Shown here one piece after another: positions 33,377 to 42,313 of a DNA stretch of 60,908 bases. Positions within the stretch are counted from its first letter, which is position 1, and every line of letters starts with the position of its first letter. A program made the translations under genes and the position numbers. The DNA is from Streptomyces sp. YS415 (GTDB lineage: Bacteria > Actinomycetota > Actinomycetes > Streptomycetales > Streptomycetaceae): assembly GCF_023544665.1 (NCBI RefSeq), contig NZ_JAMJFL010000038.1, positions 1-60,908 of the forward strand. The letters are read 5' to 3'. Below the pieces are notes generated by a model. It ran no database searches and was not told the origin of the DNA. It saw nothing but the letters and a program-made list of their open reading frames with translations.

Positions 33377-34141
33377 CGCCCCTTCGCCCGAAACGCGGGG
33401 CGAGGCGCAGTACCGCGTACTTACCGCCCTGGCGGGAAGCGGGACTGGACGTTGCCGACCGCGCCGACGAGAAGTGAGGGGGTTGTCGCTGGAACGAGTG
33501 GTGCCGGTTTCGCCTCGTCGCCATGACGCGCGAGGTAGGCGCGCGACGAGAATCGGCCAACTGCCCGACTCGCTGCCCTGCTCTAGTTGGCTCTGCCTAG
33601 CTCTAGTTAGCAGGTACTTGCGCCTCTCACGCAGCAACGTGGAGGAACCTGCAGGCGAGGGCCGGTTGATCTGCGCTGGCGGCTCTGGTGGCTGCGAATT
33701 GCAGTCCCCTCAGGCACGGGTTGGTAGATGTGCCCTACCGTTCCCGGCAACTACTTCGAGCCGAGCGCTCGGGAGGGAGGTACAGCCATGCCAGGAAAGT
33801 GTGGGGACCGTCACATTGGTGGCGGTGAAGGAGGCGTTCCACTGGCGTTGGGTCCGCATGAGTGCGCATGAGTACGCATGTGTAGGCACGCGCCCATGAC
33901 GAGCAGTAACAGCGACGGTGCGGAGGGTAGAAGTTGTGGTCCCTTGGGTCTTCGGACCTGCGCGCCCTCTATAGACTTCTACACGCAGAAGGAGCCCATT
34001 CCCGACGTGAGTTGTCGAGGCCCAATGTCGGAAGGGGCTCCCTGCGCGATGTTCGATCACCAACCGGGTATTGGAAGGATTCGGAACACCTTGGAAGAGA
34101 CTAACAAGCATTCCCTACCTAGGGACAGCCGCCTGCGTCGT
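33377..34141. other. Gene-free stretch
   Basis: No supported gene. It contains a repeated CTCTAGTT-GCTCTGCCTAGCTCTAGTTAGC near 33581-33611 and a less GC-rich segment (34040-34130), which probably holds the promoter of the small gene at 34142. Confidence 0.4.
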
Positions 34142-34276
34142 ATGGCCCGTGGCCTGCGCAAACGGTTCGCCAGTCCGGGGCGCATCGCCTCGGAGGAGCT
34201 CCTGCGCGGTGCGTCGAGCCGTGTCGGGTCCGGCGCTGTGACCCTGCTGATCATCTGGTTCCAGTCCCGGCACTGA
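34142..34276 (+). CDS. Small hypothetical protein (44 aa)
   Basis: ARGLRKRFASPGRIASEELL then RGASSRVGSGAVTLLIIWFQ gives a basic amphipathic helix followed by a short hydrophobic segment. Third codon positions are almost all G/C, unlike the less GC-rich DNA just before it. A strong terminator follows 19 nt after the stop. Ribosome-binding site not obvious. Possibly a membrane-active peptide; role unknown. Confidence 0.5.
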   Translation: MARGLRKRFASPGRIASEELLRGASSRVGSGAVTLLIIWFQSRH

Positions 34277-34295
34277 CCGGCTGGGATGCCGTGCG

Positions 34296-34321
34296 AAGGC
34301 CCCCACCACGGTGGGGGCCTT
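34296..34321 (+). terminator. Strong rho-independent terminator
   Basis: Perfect 12-bp arms AAGGCCCCCACC and complement with a 2-nt centre (AC), ending in CCTTTCC; it works on either strand. Confidence 0.8.
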
Positions 34322-34797
34322 TCCGCGTTCTGCTGTCTGCTTGCGGGCCTCCCGCCAGGCCTCCAACTCCTTGAAGCAGAGCACGCAGAGCGGGTTCCCG
34401 CCCGTGCCGTAGCGGTGGCAGGGCTGCTGGCTTCTCTGCACTACGCCGACTTGATGGCACGGAGCCGACGGGCGGGTGCTCCCAGTTTCCCGCTGTGTTG
34501 CGGGAACGACCGCAGCGCCGGCATGTGCGTGCGCTCCTCGTTCTTCCCCGTGCGCACACCTGCGTGCTCCCAAAGGTGGACAGAGATGACCTGCATTCAG
34601 GGCCAATCCCCTTCTGAACAGGCACCTCATCACGAACCCGAAACCGGTCCTTGCACGGTTGCTTCGGGCTGGCTGGAGGGCTGACTGGAAGGCTGCCAAC
34701 ATCGGTTCGGCCAGCCGCAGCAGTCCGATCGAAACCGGTCTGCGAGACGCAGGCGCTGTTGTGTGCCATCCCAACCACGCTCTCCGGAGGTTTTCCT

Positions 34798-35043
34798 GTG
34801 CTCACGCCTGACGCGCCGAGTGCGCCAGCGGTTGACGAGCCTGCGGTGTCCGCACCCTGCGTTCTGGCGCCGGCTGAGGCGGCAGTGCTCATTAGCTTGA
34901 TCTTGTCCGTCACTCTGCTGACATGGTCCGGTCGGCCCGTCCCGGCTGTCCTGACGGCGTTGTGCGCGGGGGCTGCGGCCATGTTGGTTCCGCTGAGGGG
35001 TATCTGTCTGGCCGCGCGCTCCGGATCGGGGTCGCAGAGGTGA
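34798..35043 (+). CDS. Small two-helix membrane protein (81 aa)
   Basis: GTG 34798 has GGAGG at 34786-34790. After a Pro/Ala-rich N-terminus, two hydrophobic helices (VLISLILSVTLLTW and AVLTALCAGAAAMLV) separated by SGRPVP form a helical hairpin. The stop overlaps the start of the HTH gene (GTGA, 35040-35043), so the membrane peptide and the DNA-binding protein are made together; a membrane-tethered regulator pair is possible. Confidence 0.6.
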   Translation: MLTPDAPSAPAVDEPAVSAPCVLAPAEAAVLISLILSVTLLTWSGRPVPAVLTALCAGAAAMLVPLRGICLAARSGSGSQR

Positions 35044-35744
35044 CAGACCACCGACCCGCCCGCTACGACATCATCCAGGCCATCCGGGACCAGGCTGATC
35101 ACCCCCTGATGAGGTTGATTCGGGTCGGTGAGGAGGCTGAGCTGGATGCCGCCCCTATGGACCCCGGTGACAGCCACCTCGTTTACTGGCTCGGCGGACT
35201 TAGGTCTGCAGCGGGACTCAGCTACGAGCAGATGTCTCGCGCGAGCCGCAAGCGGGGCATGTACATCAGCACCAGCACGTTCCGTCGCGCTGGGGCTGGC
35301 GTGTGCTGGATGTCCGAACGCACAGCGGTCATCTTCGCCGAAGTCTGCGGTGGTTCCGCAGACGAGGCGCGGATGTTGTGGGCTCAAGCGCGAAAGGACC
35401 GGGTTGTTTGCGCCCTGCATGCTCCAAGAAGGCGCCGCCCGAAGGCTGTCCGTACCAGAGGGCAGTTCGCCGCTGAGCTACGGCGCATTCATGCCCGAGC
35501 CGGCGCTCCAACGCTGCGCCAGCTCGAAACGCTCGGCGGCAGAGACCACCTCGGCAGACACAGATTGCCGCGGAGCGGAGTGTCGCTTGCATTGCGGAAA
35601 CGAGGCACGCGTCTGCCCTCGGTTTCCCTGCTGAGGGCGTTCCTAGGTGTATGCGGCGTGGGTGACTCAGAGACGAGAAGGTGGGTGGTCGTTCGTCACC
35701 GCCTGGCACGGGCAAAGAAGTTGTCGGCCACCACGCCCAGATAG
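35040..35744 (+). CDS. Tandem XRE-like helix-turn-helix protein (234 aa)
   Basis: Two similar ~80-residue units. The first is LVYWLGGLRSAAGLSYEQMS, STFRRAGAGVCWMSERTAVI, FAEVCGGSADEARMLWAQAR. The second is QFAAELRRIHARAGAPTLRQ, RSGVSLALRKRGTRLPSVSL, LRAFLGVCGVGDSETRRWVV. Each follows the Streptomyces XRE layout: a first helix pair, a serine-rich recognition segment, then a helix ending with Trp. It probably binds DNA as an internal pseudo-dimer. GTG 35040 is coupled to the upstream membrane peptide. Confidence 0.75.
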   Translation: MTDHRPARYDIIQAIRDQADHPLMRLIRVGEEAELDAAPMDPGDSHLVYWLGGLRSAAGLSYEQMSRASRKRGMYISTSTFRRAGAGVCWMSERTAVIFAEVCGGSADEARMLWAQARKDRVVCALHAPRRRRPKAVRTRGQFAAELRRIHARAGAPTLRQLETLGGRDHLGRHRLPRSGVSLALRKRGTRLPSVSLLRAFLGVCGVGDSETRRWVVVRHRLARAKKLSATTPR

Positions 35745-35849
35745 TGCAGTTAACAGGTCACTGGGTGCAGGAGCCGATCTGGGCCGACGGGCACTCGGGC
35801 AGGGGCGGCGCCGGTCTCGGTGCGGGCGAGCTCATGCCCGCCATCGCAC

Positions 35850-36301
35850 GTACGAGCAGGGGAAACCCCGCTTCGCGGGCCGGGACACCTTCGGCGCGCA
35901 GTTGCTGACAGTCCTGTCGACCCACACCCTTATGCGGCAGACCCCGGAAGACGATCCGGACCGGACACCCTTGCTGCGGGAACGCTTGAAGGGCGAGCGG
36001 GAGCGATGGCTGCAGCAGCTCGACGACGCCACCCGATGGATGATCGACGATGCCGTCCAGCAGCTGGCCCCTGCAACGCCATAAGGACTTCGATGTCTCC
36101 TACGCGGCCAACGCCCGGATGGTGGCGCTCTCGGAGCGGGAGGAGGCCACCAAGCTGGAACTGCTGGTCGAGCTGACCATCCCCGTGCAGCGCCAGTTCT
36201 TCGCCCTCTGGTGGACCCGGATGCGCTACTACATGGCCGACCAGCGGGCGTTCACCGAGACCATTGCCCGCCTACGCCCCGAGGCGCCACCCGCGTCGTA
36301 G
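35850..36301 (+). pseudogene. Frameshifted, 5'-truncated hypothetical gene
   Basis: One frame reads RHRTYEQGKPRFAGRDTFGA, LLTVLSTHTLMRQTPEDD, LDDATRWMIDDAVQQLAP and stops at 36084. The neighbouring frame then continues HKDFDVSYAANARMVALSER, LLVELTIPVQRQFFALWWTR, ending at 36301. The two halves form a plausible single helical protein broken by a 1-nt indel near 36065-36080. No start codon fits the first half. Confidence 0.55.
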
Positions 36302-36407
36302 AGCACCAACGCCGCGGTGCGACCCGCACTCTCCGTCTCATTCACGTACTGCTACAGCTTCGCAACATCCGACACACCGGCCCGCTGCCGCCCATATCAA
36401 CGTCTTC

Positions 36408-37205
36408 ATGGCCGCCACACCGCCCCGCCGCTCCGGCCGCACCGCCCGTCTGCAGCGCGTCGCCCGCCGTCGCGCCCCGACCCCGCCCCGCCGCGCTGCC
36501 GCTCCGATCGGCTCTCGCCCGCCAGGGCGACGACACCGCACCCGTACCGCGCTTCCGCCACGCGCCGCCCAACAGCCAGCCGTCATCGCACCAACGGACC
36601 GGTGGACGCGCATCCAGCAGGCCGCTGGCACCCTCGCCGCCCTGGGCACCCTCGCTGTGCTCGTCTTCACTTGGATTTCGCTCCAACAAGTCGACAACGA
36701 GCACGCCCTCACCCGGGAAGGGCAGGTCACCGACCGCTACAACAACGCCGTCGGCAACATCGGCGACGATTCCCTGGAGGTGCGCCTGGGCGGCATCTAC
36801 GCCCTGCAGCGCATCATGGAGGACTCCCCCCGCGACCAGCCCTCCATCGTCAACGTCCTGTCCACCTACATCCGCAACCATGCCAAGGAGCCGGGACCAG
36901 CCAGCGACGTCCAGGCGGCCCTCACGGCACTCGGCAGCAGGGACCGAGCCCACGACGGCACCGCCAACGTGCACCTGCGCAACACGTACCTGTTCGGCGC
37001 GGACCTGAGTAACGCGAACCTGGGCGGCGCGGACCTGTTCGGCGCGAACCTGACCGCCGCGGACCTGAGTGGAGCGGACTTGACCGCCGCGGGCTTGAGA
37101 GGCGCGGACCTGAGAGACGCGACCCTGAAAGGCGCGAACCTGACCGACGCGAACCTGATAGGCGCGAACCTAGACGGCGCGGACCTGACCGACGCGAAGC
37201 GGTAG
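36408..37205 (+). CDS. Membrane-anchored pentapeptide-repeat protein (265 aa)
   Basis: A basic N-terminus (~75 residues, Arg/Pro-rich) leads to a hydrophobic helix (AAGTLAALGTLAVLVFTWIS) and a helical domain with the usual QVTDRYNNAVGNIGDDSLEV, RLGGIYALQRIMEDSPRD, HVL-type sequence found before pentapeptide repeats in Streptomyces. The final ~55 residues are tandem A(D/N)LxxA repeats (ADLSNANLGGADLFGANL...), forming a right-handed quadrilateral beta-helix. Such proteins are often DNA mimics or structural. Start uncertain; ATG 36408 lacks a clear site. Confidence 0.75.
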   Translation: MAATPPRRSGRTARLQRVARRRAPTPPRRAAAPIGSRPPGRRHRTRTALPPRAAQQPAVIAPTDRWTRIQQAAGTLAALGTLAVLVFTWISLQQVDNEHALTREGQVTDRYNNAVGNIGDDSLEVRLGGIYALQRIMEDSPRDQPSIVNVLSTYIRNHAKEPGPASDVQAALTALGSRDRAHDGTANVHLRNTYLFGADLSNANLGGADLFGANLTAADLSGADLTAAGLRGADLRDATLKGANLTDANLIGANLDGADLTDAKR

Positions 37206-37875
37206 TGCGCCGCCCTTCATGCGTGCTGACGTCGGAACGGGCGCCAGCTGGGGATGTGACGAGCAGGCCTTCGCCAGCTGCGGGTCAGATCACCGTCTTC
37301 TCGTCGGTCTCGAACAGTTGCTCCTCGGTGTGGGAGAGCATCAGCTGCACTGCGTGCGAGCCGCCGCCGCGCCCGACCTTCCACTCTGCGCCCAGCAGCG
37401 TGCCGGGTGACGTACGGCTAACCGCTGAAGTCGACGGTGGTCGTGTGCCGCAGCACGTCGTCATTGGATCTCCAGGCACACCCGGGCGGTGGAAATCCCG
37501 AAGTCGCGGGCCTCCTGCTCGTTGACCTGCCGGGCCGAGCTGCCGGTGACCATCCGCACTGTCCCGGCCGGTGCACCCGGCGACGGCTCGACAGCACCCA
37601 GCCGCGCCCGTCCCGACCGCGTCTCCGCCTCACCCTAATCCGCCATGATCGGCACTGTAGTGAGCCTGCCCAGCCGACGGGATGATCTCTCGGCAACTCG
37701 CGCCATCGACGAGCCTCGCGCCGTATTTCCCCAGGTCAGAGCGTCGCCGACGGAGTCTGGCAGCTGTGAGCCAGCCACTCATCCCGGGTCGGGACACCAC
37801 TCTGTTGAGGTTAAAGAATCAGGCTAAAGACAAGGTAAATACTGTTAGGGTGTCGGTGCGAGAGGAGATTCACGC
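37206..37875. other. Intergenic region before tap with possible gene relics
   Basis: On the minus strand two short coding-like pieces occur: about 37480-37560 (ARQVNEQEARDFGISTARVC) and 37285-37400 (HAVQLMLSHTEEQLFETDEK), probably relics. The last 80 bp is clearly AT-richer and carries direct repeats and the tap ribosome-binding site GAGAGGAG (37859-37866). Confidence 0.4.
37808..37844 (+). promoter_or_regulatory. Three direct repeats upstream of tap
   Basis: AGGTTAAAGAATC (37808), AGGCTAAAGACA (37821) and AGGTAAATACTG (37833) are spaced 13 and 12 nt apart in an AT-rich window 30-70 bp before the tap start. They could be a protein-binding array or promoter-proximal operator for the operon. 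Confidence 0.4.
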
Positions 37876-40002
37876 ATGGCATCCGAGGAAGAGCTGTTCG
37901 CGAATATCGACGCACTGCTGGCGGAGGAGCCGCAGCTCCCGCCCCCGGCAGAACGCGCCCGACTCCGCGAGGCCGCCGGCATCACCCAGGCCCGCCTCGC
38001 GGCCGCGTTGAAGACCACGACGCAGACAGTCAAGAACTACGAGAACGGCCGCTCCGAGCCGAAATCGCCCCGCATGGAGGCGTACCAGCGACTGCTGAAG
38101 GGATGGGCGGCGAAGTACCCCGCCCACGGCATCCCCGCCGCGCCTGCCGCCCCCGTGGCTGCGGCCGCCGCGCCACAGCCGGAGACGTTCACGGGCCAGG
38201 CTGCACCCGAGGTGAAGGCCGCCGAGCCTGCGGAGGCTCCCGCCGCCCCGGCCGCTTCGACGCGCCCCGCCCGCCCGGCCGGACGGGCGGCAGAGTTGCG
38301 GCTCCCGGCGATGAAGAAGGCGGCGAAGCCCGCCATCGACCCGCGCTTCCCGCACGGCCCGCTCGCCGTGCTGGATGGCGACGGCTCCGCGTACGGCGTC
38401 AACGGCCTGGTGCTGGACTGCCCGGCGACCACGGTGGTGGAGCTGGTGGAGTGGACGCTACGCGAGTCGGGCCTCGGTGCGCCGAAGCTCAACCGCTACG
38501 GCAAGGACTCCGACCCGCTGATCGTGCTCACGGCGGCGGCCGCGGTGAAGCTCGGGCTGCCCGAGCGCCTGGAGGGCCATGAGCAGCGCCGCTCGCTGCG
38601 CCTTCCGGAGGACCACCCGGTCGTCCAGCAGGTGGCGAAGGCCAAGTGGCAGCTCACGCAGCGCGGTTTCGGCCCGTGGGCGCGGATCTACCGCAAGGCC
38701 CAGGGGCGCGACCGGCAGTGCGTGCAGCTGGCGATCCTGTCGTGGGATGCCCTCGATGAGCGGTCCTGGCCCGGCGTTGCCGAGATGGAGCCGGCCGACA
38801 TCGCCCGCGTCCTCGGGGTGTACGCCCAGCGGGTCATCACCCCGCGCGGCTCCACGGCCGTCTCCGGGCTGGAGCTGATGACAGCGCTGCGCCCCCCGAC
38901 GAAGCCGGAGCGCGATGAGGAGACCGGCAACTGGGTGTCGGCCCACAACCCTGGCTCGCTAGGGACGGAGCCGATGGACCCGGCGCCGCCGGAGGCCACC
39001 GCGGAGCACCCGGTCGTCGTTCAGTCCGGCTGGACCGGCGGGTTCCTCAATGAGGAGGCGTACCAGTGGGTGCGGCCGGTGGACTCGCTCAGCGATGAGG
39101 AGTGCATGCTGCCCTTCGCGGTCGGCCTGGACCTCAATACCGCGTTCCTCGCCGCCGCGGCCCGCCTGGTCGTCGGCCTGTCCGCCGCCGACCACTTCCA
39201 TGCCCCGAAGTTCAACCCGAAGATCCCCGGGAGCTGGCTGGTCGACCTCTCCCACATCGAGCTGGACCCGCGCCTGCCCTCGCCGTTCACGCCGGACGGC
39301 TCCCAGCCCTCCGGCCCGGCCTGGTACCAGACGCACACCGTCGCCTACGCCCAGGAGCTCGGCTACAACGTCCATCCGATCGAGGCGTACCTGCGCCGCG
39401 AGACCGGCGCCTATCTGGACCCGTGGCACGACCGCCTCAAAACCGCCTACGTCGACACCCTCGCCGACCTCGGTGTCACCAAGGACCTCACCGACGCGGA
39501 GTTCCTGGCAGTGATGGAGCAGCACAAGCAGGTCGACCCGGCCTTGGCCGCCGTCCTCGCGGCCATCAAGGCCACGGTGAAGGGTGGCGTCGGCAAGCTC
39601 CGCGAGCGCCCGCAGGGCAAGCACTACAAGCAGGGCGAGCGGTGGCCGGCCCTGGAGCGCCCGACCTGGCGCCCCGACATCCGGGCCGCCGTTATCAGCA
39701 AGGCCCGGGTCAACATGCACCGCAAGCTCAACAACATGGCGAAGATGACCGGGCTGTTCCCGCTCGCGGTGCTCTCCGACTGCGTCGTCTACCCCTCGCC
39801 GGGCGCGAGCCCGCTGGACTTCCTCCCCTACGCGGCGTCCGGCAAGCCGCAGCCGGGCGGCTTCCGCCTCGGCCCCACGCCGGGCCTGGCGAAGCTGGAG
39901 GGCGTCCAGGAGATGCTGTGGGCCATCGACCTGATGGAGAAGGGCCTGAACCCCGCCCGTCACATCAAGGGCGGCGACGCCGTCCTGGACGAAGGGGAGT
40001 GA
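37876..40002 (+). CDS. tap: Telomere-associated protein Tap
   Basis: 708 residues, the usual Tap length. An XRE-type HTH at about 26-75 (LREAAGITQARLAAALKTTT, QTVKNYENGRSEP) is followed by an Ala/Pro linker and a long domain of unique fold. That domain includes LGLPERLEGHEQRRSLRLPE, WLVDLSHIELDPRLPSPFTP and NMHRKLNNMAKMTGLFPLAV. In Streptomyces, Tap binds the single-stranded 3' overhang of the telomere and recruits Tpg, which primes end patching. The next genes are a small ORF and tpg in the same order as on other linear replicons, which is the strongest support. Confidence 0.92.
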   Translation: MASEEELFANIDALLAEEPQLPPPAERARLREAAGITQARLAAALKTTTQTVKNYENGRSEPKSPRMEAYQRLLKGWAAKYPAHGIPAAPAAPVAAAAAPQPETFTGQAAPEVKAAEPAEAPAAPAASTRPARPAGRAAELRLPAMKKAAKPAIDPRFPHGPLAVLDGDGSAYGVNGLVLDCPATTVVELVEWTLRESGLGAPKLNRYGKDSDPLIVLTAAAAVKLGLPERLEGHEQRRSLRLPEDHPVVQQVAKAKWQLTQRGFGPWARIYRKAQGRDRQCVQLAILSWDALDERSWPGVAEMEPADIARVLGVYAQRVITPRGSTAVSGLELMTALRPPTKPERDEETGNWVSAHNPGSLGTEPMDPAPPEATAEHPVVVQSGWTGGFLNEEAYQWVRPVDSLSDEECMLPFAVGLDLNTAFLAAAARLVVGLSAADHFHAPKFNPKIPGSWLVDLSHIELDPRLPSPFTPDGSQPSGPAWYQTHTVAYAQELGYNVHPIEAYLRRETGAYLDPWHDRLKTAYVDTLADLGVTKDLTDAEFLAVMEQHKQVDPALAAVLAAIKATVKGGVGKLRERPQGKHYKQGERWPALERPTWRPDIRAAVISKARVNMHRKLNNMAKMTGLFPLAVLSDCVVYPSPGASPLDFLPYAASGKPQPGGFRLGPTPGLAKLEGVQEMLWAIDLMEKGLNPARHIKGGDAVLDEGE

Positions 40003-40006
40003 GGAC

Positions 40007-40231
40007 GTGACCACCGGCGCCAGTGGCGCACGGTCCCTGGAGGCCGACGCGGAGTGGGAACGGACGCTGGACCGCCTTCAGGCGCGCATGGAGGCTCTGC
40101 AGTTCTCCCTGCGCGCCCACCCGGCCTCGCTGCGGTTCGCACTGTGGCGGCATGACCTGCGCGAGACGCGCGAGACCTGGTTCCAGCTGGTCGACCCCGA
40201 CGGCCAGGACCCCATCCCCGAAGGGAGCTGA
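40007..40231 (+). CDS. Small protein between tap and tpg (74 aa)
   Basis: GTG 40007 lies 4 nt after the tap stop with GGGGAGTGAGG overlapping it. The product is helical and charged (EADAEWERTLDRLQARMEAL, RFALWRHDLRETRETW, FQLVDPDGQDP). It ends 2 nt before tpg, so the three genes are one operon. The end of this gene (LVDPDGQDPxPEGS) is duplicated at 41655-41698 in front of the second tpg copy. No function known. Confidence 0.75.
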   Translation: MTTGASGARSLEADAEWERTLDRLQARMEALQFSLRAHPASLRFALWRHDLRETRETWFQLVDPDGQDPIPEGS

Positions 40232-40233
40232 CC

Positions 40234-40794
40234 GTGGCCGGAGAAATCGAGGACGCCATCGAGCGCGCCGACCGGGAAGCCTTCACCAAGGAGCCACCCA
40301 AGACCCTCAAGGGCCAGATCAGCTTCCTGATCAAGCAGTTCGGCAGCGCCAAGGCCGTCGCGGCGGAGATCGGCGTCACCGCCGACTCCGTCAACCGCTA
40401 CCGCCGCGGCGCACGCAAGCACGCCCGCGCCGACGTCGCCACGAAGATCGACGAAGCCGTACGGCAGCGGTGGCAGCCGCTGGTACGCAAGCGCCGGCAG
40501 AAGAAGGCGGCCACCAGCACCGGGATCACGGTGGAGACCCGGGCCCGGTTCGGCTACACCGCACCCGTCGGCACCACCGACGACGGACGATTCCGGCGAC
40601 TCACCGTGCACCTCCCCCCGGCCTACGCACAGCGCCTCTTCGACGCCCGAACCGCCGGCGCCAGCGACCAGCAGATGCGCGGAATCATCGCCGAAGGATT
40701 CAAGGAGATCTATTTCCAGGACGGCGGCGCTCGCGCCATGGGACTGTCAGACGTGGAAATCAACGACATCGACTACATGGACTTGGACTACTAA
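40234..40794 (+). CDS. tpg: Telomere terminal protein Tpg
   Basis: 186 residues. Family pattern: an N-terminal helical part (AFTKEPPKTLKGQISFLIKQ), an HTH (AKAVAAEIGVTADSVNRYRR), a basic VRQRWQPLVRKRRQKKAATS, the highly conserved ITVETRARFGYTAPVGTTDD and the acidic C-terminus (EGFKEIYFQDGGARAMGLSD, INDIDYMDLDY). Tpg is covalently attached to the 5' ends of Streptomyces linear replicons through a Thr and primes DNA synthesis at the recessed ends. GTG 40234 with GAAGGGAG upstream. Follows tap and a small gene. Confidence 0.92.
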   Translation: MAGEIEDAIERADREAFTKEPPKTLKGQISFLIKQFGSAKAVAAEIGVTADSVNRYRRGARKHARADVATKIDEAVRQRWQPLVRKRRQKKAATSTGITVETRARFGYTAPVGTTDDGRFRRLTVHLPPAYAQRLFDARTAGASDQQMRGIIAEGFKEIYFQDGGARAMGLSDVEINDIDYMDLDY

Positions 40795-40988
40795 GGGAGA
40801 GGAAGGGAGACCGCTGAATTTCCGTGACTGCGCGCTTCAGCTGGCGTACGGCGAGTTGACGACTGGAGCGCTGGGTGTCGCAGTCGGGTAATGCTCAGAT
40901 CACGCCGAGTAGAGGCACGTACTCCTCCACAAAGAGTGCATGGAAACCGCACACAGGTGATTCGTCACCGGTTTGAAAAGGATCCTTT

Positions 40989-41651
40989 ATGGGGCGGCAT
41001 GAACGCCTGAGTATGATCGCTGCAAGGAGGCGGGCCGAAGCCCAGGATGCCGACAGGCGTACGAGATTGGTAGATTGGGCGCAAGTAGCAGCAGTGGGTC
41101 TAGCTGGTATTGGCCTTGTCCTCAGCGGCTATAGCGGACTGTTGCAGCATCAAGCAACGCGAGATCAATTGAAGCAGAGTGAAGAGGCGAGGGAGCGCGA
41201 AAAAGCGGAGCTCGCCTCCCTATTCGAGGTTCAACTTGGACATAGCGGCACCAAGTCGGCTGGTGTCGTGATGACCAACTATGGTCGGCACTCCGTCCAC
41301 TACGTGACAGTCTTACTTGAAACCCCTGATGAGAAAAGATGGGCTCTGCAGGCTACGAGCGTCGCCCCTTGCACGACAAAATTAATGACCTTCGAATCCG
41401 TAAAAAAACTCAATCCCGAATTCGCGACCGAGCATGACGGGAATGTTCAGGATGGCTGGGAGAATGCCATCAGGGCGGAGGGTATATTTTTTCACGATTA
41501 CGAGGGGCAGGCGTGGGTTCCAATTCCATTGCGGGATGTCTCGTCGGATGCAATCGATGACACCATTGATGCGGGAAATTATAGGTGGGTAACTGTTGAT
41601 AGAGGTGCGATGGATGGGATTTCGAAAGACTCGACTTTGAAAGCCTGTTAG
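40989..41651 (+). CDS. Low-GC membrane-anchored hypothetical protein (220 aa)
   Basis: ATG 40989 with AAAAGGA upstream. Base composition and codon use (many AAT, GAA, ATA, TTA) are unlike the surrounding genes. A hydrophobic helix at ~36-54 (VAAVGLAGIGLVLSGYSGLL) is followed by a charged helix (TRDQLKQSEEAREREKAEL) and an immunoglobulin-like beta domain (LFEVQLGHSGTKSAGVVMTN, VHYVTVLLETPDEKRWAL). The gene sits between tpg and its damaged copy, so it came in with or after the tpg duplication. Unknown function. Confidence 0.75.
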   Translation: MGRHERLSMIAARRRAEAQDADRRTRLVDWAQVAAVGLAGIGLVLSGYSGLLQHQATRDQLKQSEEAREREKAELASLFEVQLGHSGTKSAGVVMTNYGRHSVHYVTVLLETPDEKRWALQATSVAPCTTKLMTFESVKKLNPEFATEHDGNVQDGWENAIRAEGIFFHDYEGQAWVPIPLRDVSSDAIDDTIDAGNYRWVTVDRGAMDGISKDSTLKAC

Positions 41652-41654
41652 GCG

Positions 41655-42010
41655 CGTCTCGACCCCGACGGCCAGGACCCCACCCCTGAAGGGAGCTGAC
41701 CGTGGCCGGAGAAATCGAGGACGCCATCGAGCGCGTCGACCGGGAAGCCTTCACCAAGGAGCCACCCAAGACCCTCAAGGGCCAGATCAGCTTCCTGATC
41801 AAGCAGTTCGGCAGCGCCAAGGCCGTCGCGACGGAGATCGACGAAGCCGTACGGCAGCGTTGGCAGCCGCTGGTACGCAAGCGCCGGCAGAAGAAGGCGG
41901 CCACCAGCACCGGGATCACGGTGGAGACCCCGGCCCGGTTCGGCTACACCGCACCCTTGCCGTCGTGCACGCGGACTGCAGCTGGCCTGGCCGACGAAGT
42001 CCAGGGCTAG
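41655..42010 (+). pseudogene. Second tpg copy with internal deletion and lost 3' end
   Basis: From GTG 41702 the first 43 residues match Tpg with one substitution. An in-frame 26-codon deletion then removes AEIGVTADSVNRYRRGARKH... (the HTH), rejoining at EIDEAVRQRWQPL. The copy runs on to GYTAP and then diverges to a short unrelated tail. Breakpoints lie in a 16-nt imperfect repeat (GTCGCGGCGGAGATCG / GTCGCCACGAAGATCG). Upstream, 41655-41701 repeats 40190-40233, including the ribosome-binding site. Confidence 0.8.
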
Positions 42011-42144
42011 GCGAGCCCAGCCCTGCCTGAAACTCCCCCCGCAGTGATGACGGTGGGCGCTGGTTCAGGCGGACCTGGTCGGTGACGTGGTCCAGACGCC
42101 ACTGGCACGGCAGTAACTGCTGGCGCGCCGTGTGCCCAAGGGGG

Positions 42145-42285
42145 ATGAGCCACCAGCACGCGGCCATCGTGGAGACCTTGCCCGGTCTGGCCGACGAGGG
42201 GCATGCCGCCGTGATCCAGCTGCGCCAGATCCGGGCCATGTCGCGCCAAGCAAGGCCACAGCACCGCCATCCGGCGCTACCGTAA
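42145..42285 (+). CDS. Possible small protein (46 aa)
   Basis: SHQHAAIVETLPGLADEGHA then AVIQLRQIRAMSRQARP has good codon bias and helical character. AAGGGGG lies immediately before ATG 42145, too close for a classical site. It could be a relic of a longer gene. Low confidence. Confidence 0.3.
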   Translation: MSHQHAAIVETLPGLADEGHAAVIQLRQIRAMSRQARPQHRHPALP

Positions 42286-42313
42286 GTCCCAACAGCGACG
42301 CAGGAGCCGACCG

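Noticed and set aside
34251..34440. Minus-strand segment CHRYGTGGNPLCVLC followed by a basic helix
   Set aside because: It looks like a small zinc-binding protein, but no start codon fits, the frame runs through the terminator at 34296-34321 and does not end sensibly; at most a relic.
38959..40014. 351-codon minus-strand frame opposite tap
   Set aside because: Antisense shadow of tap; composition typical of GC-rich reverse frames.
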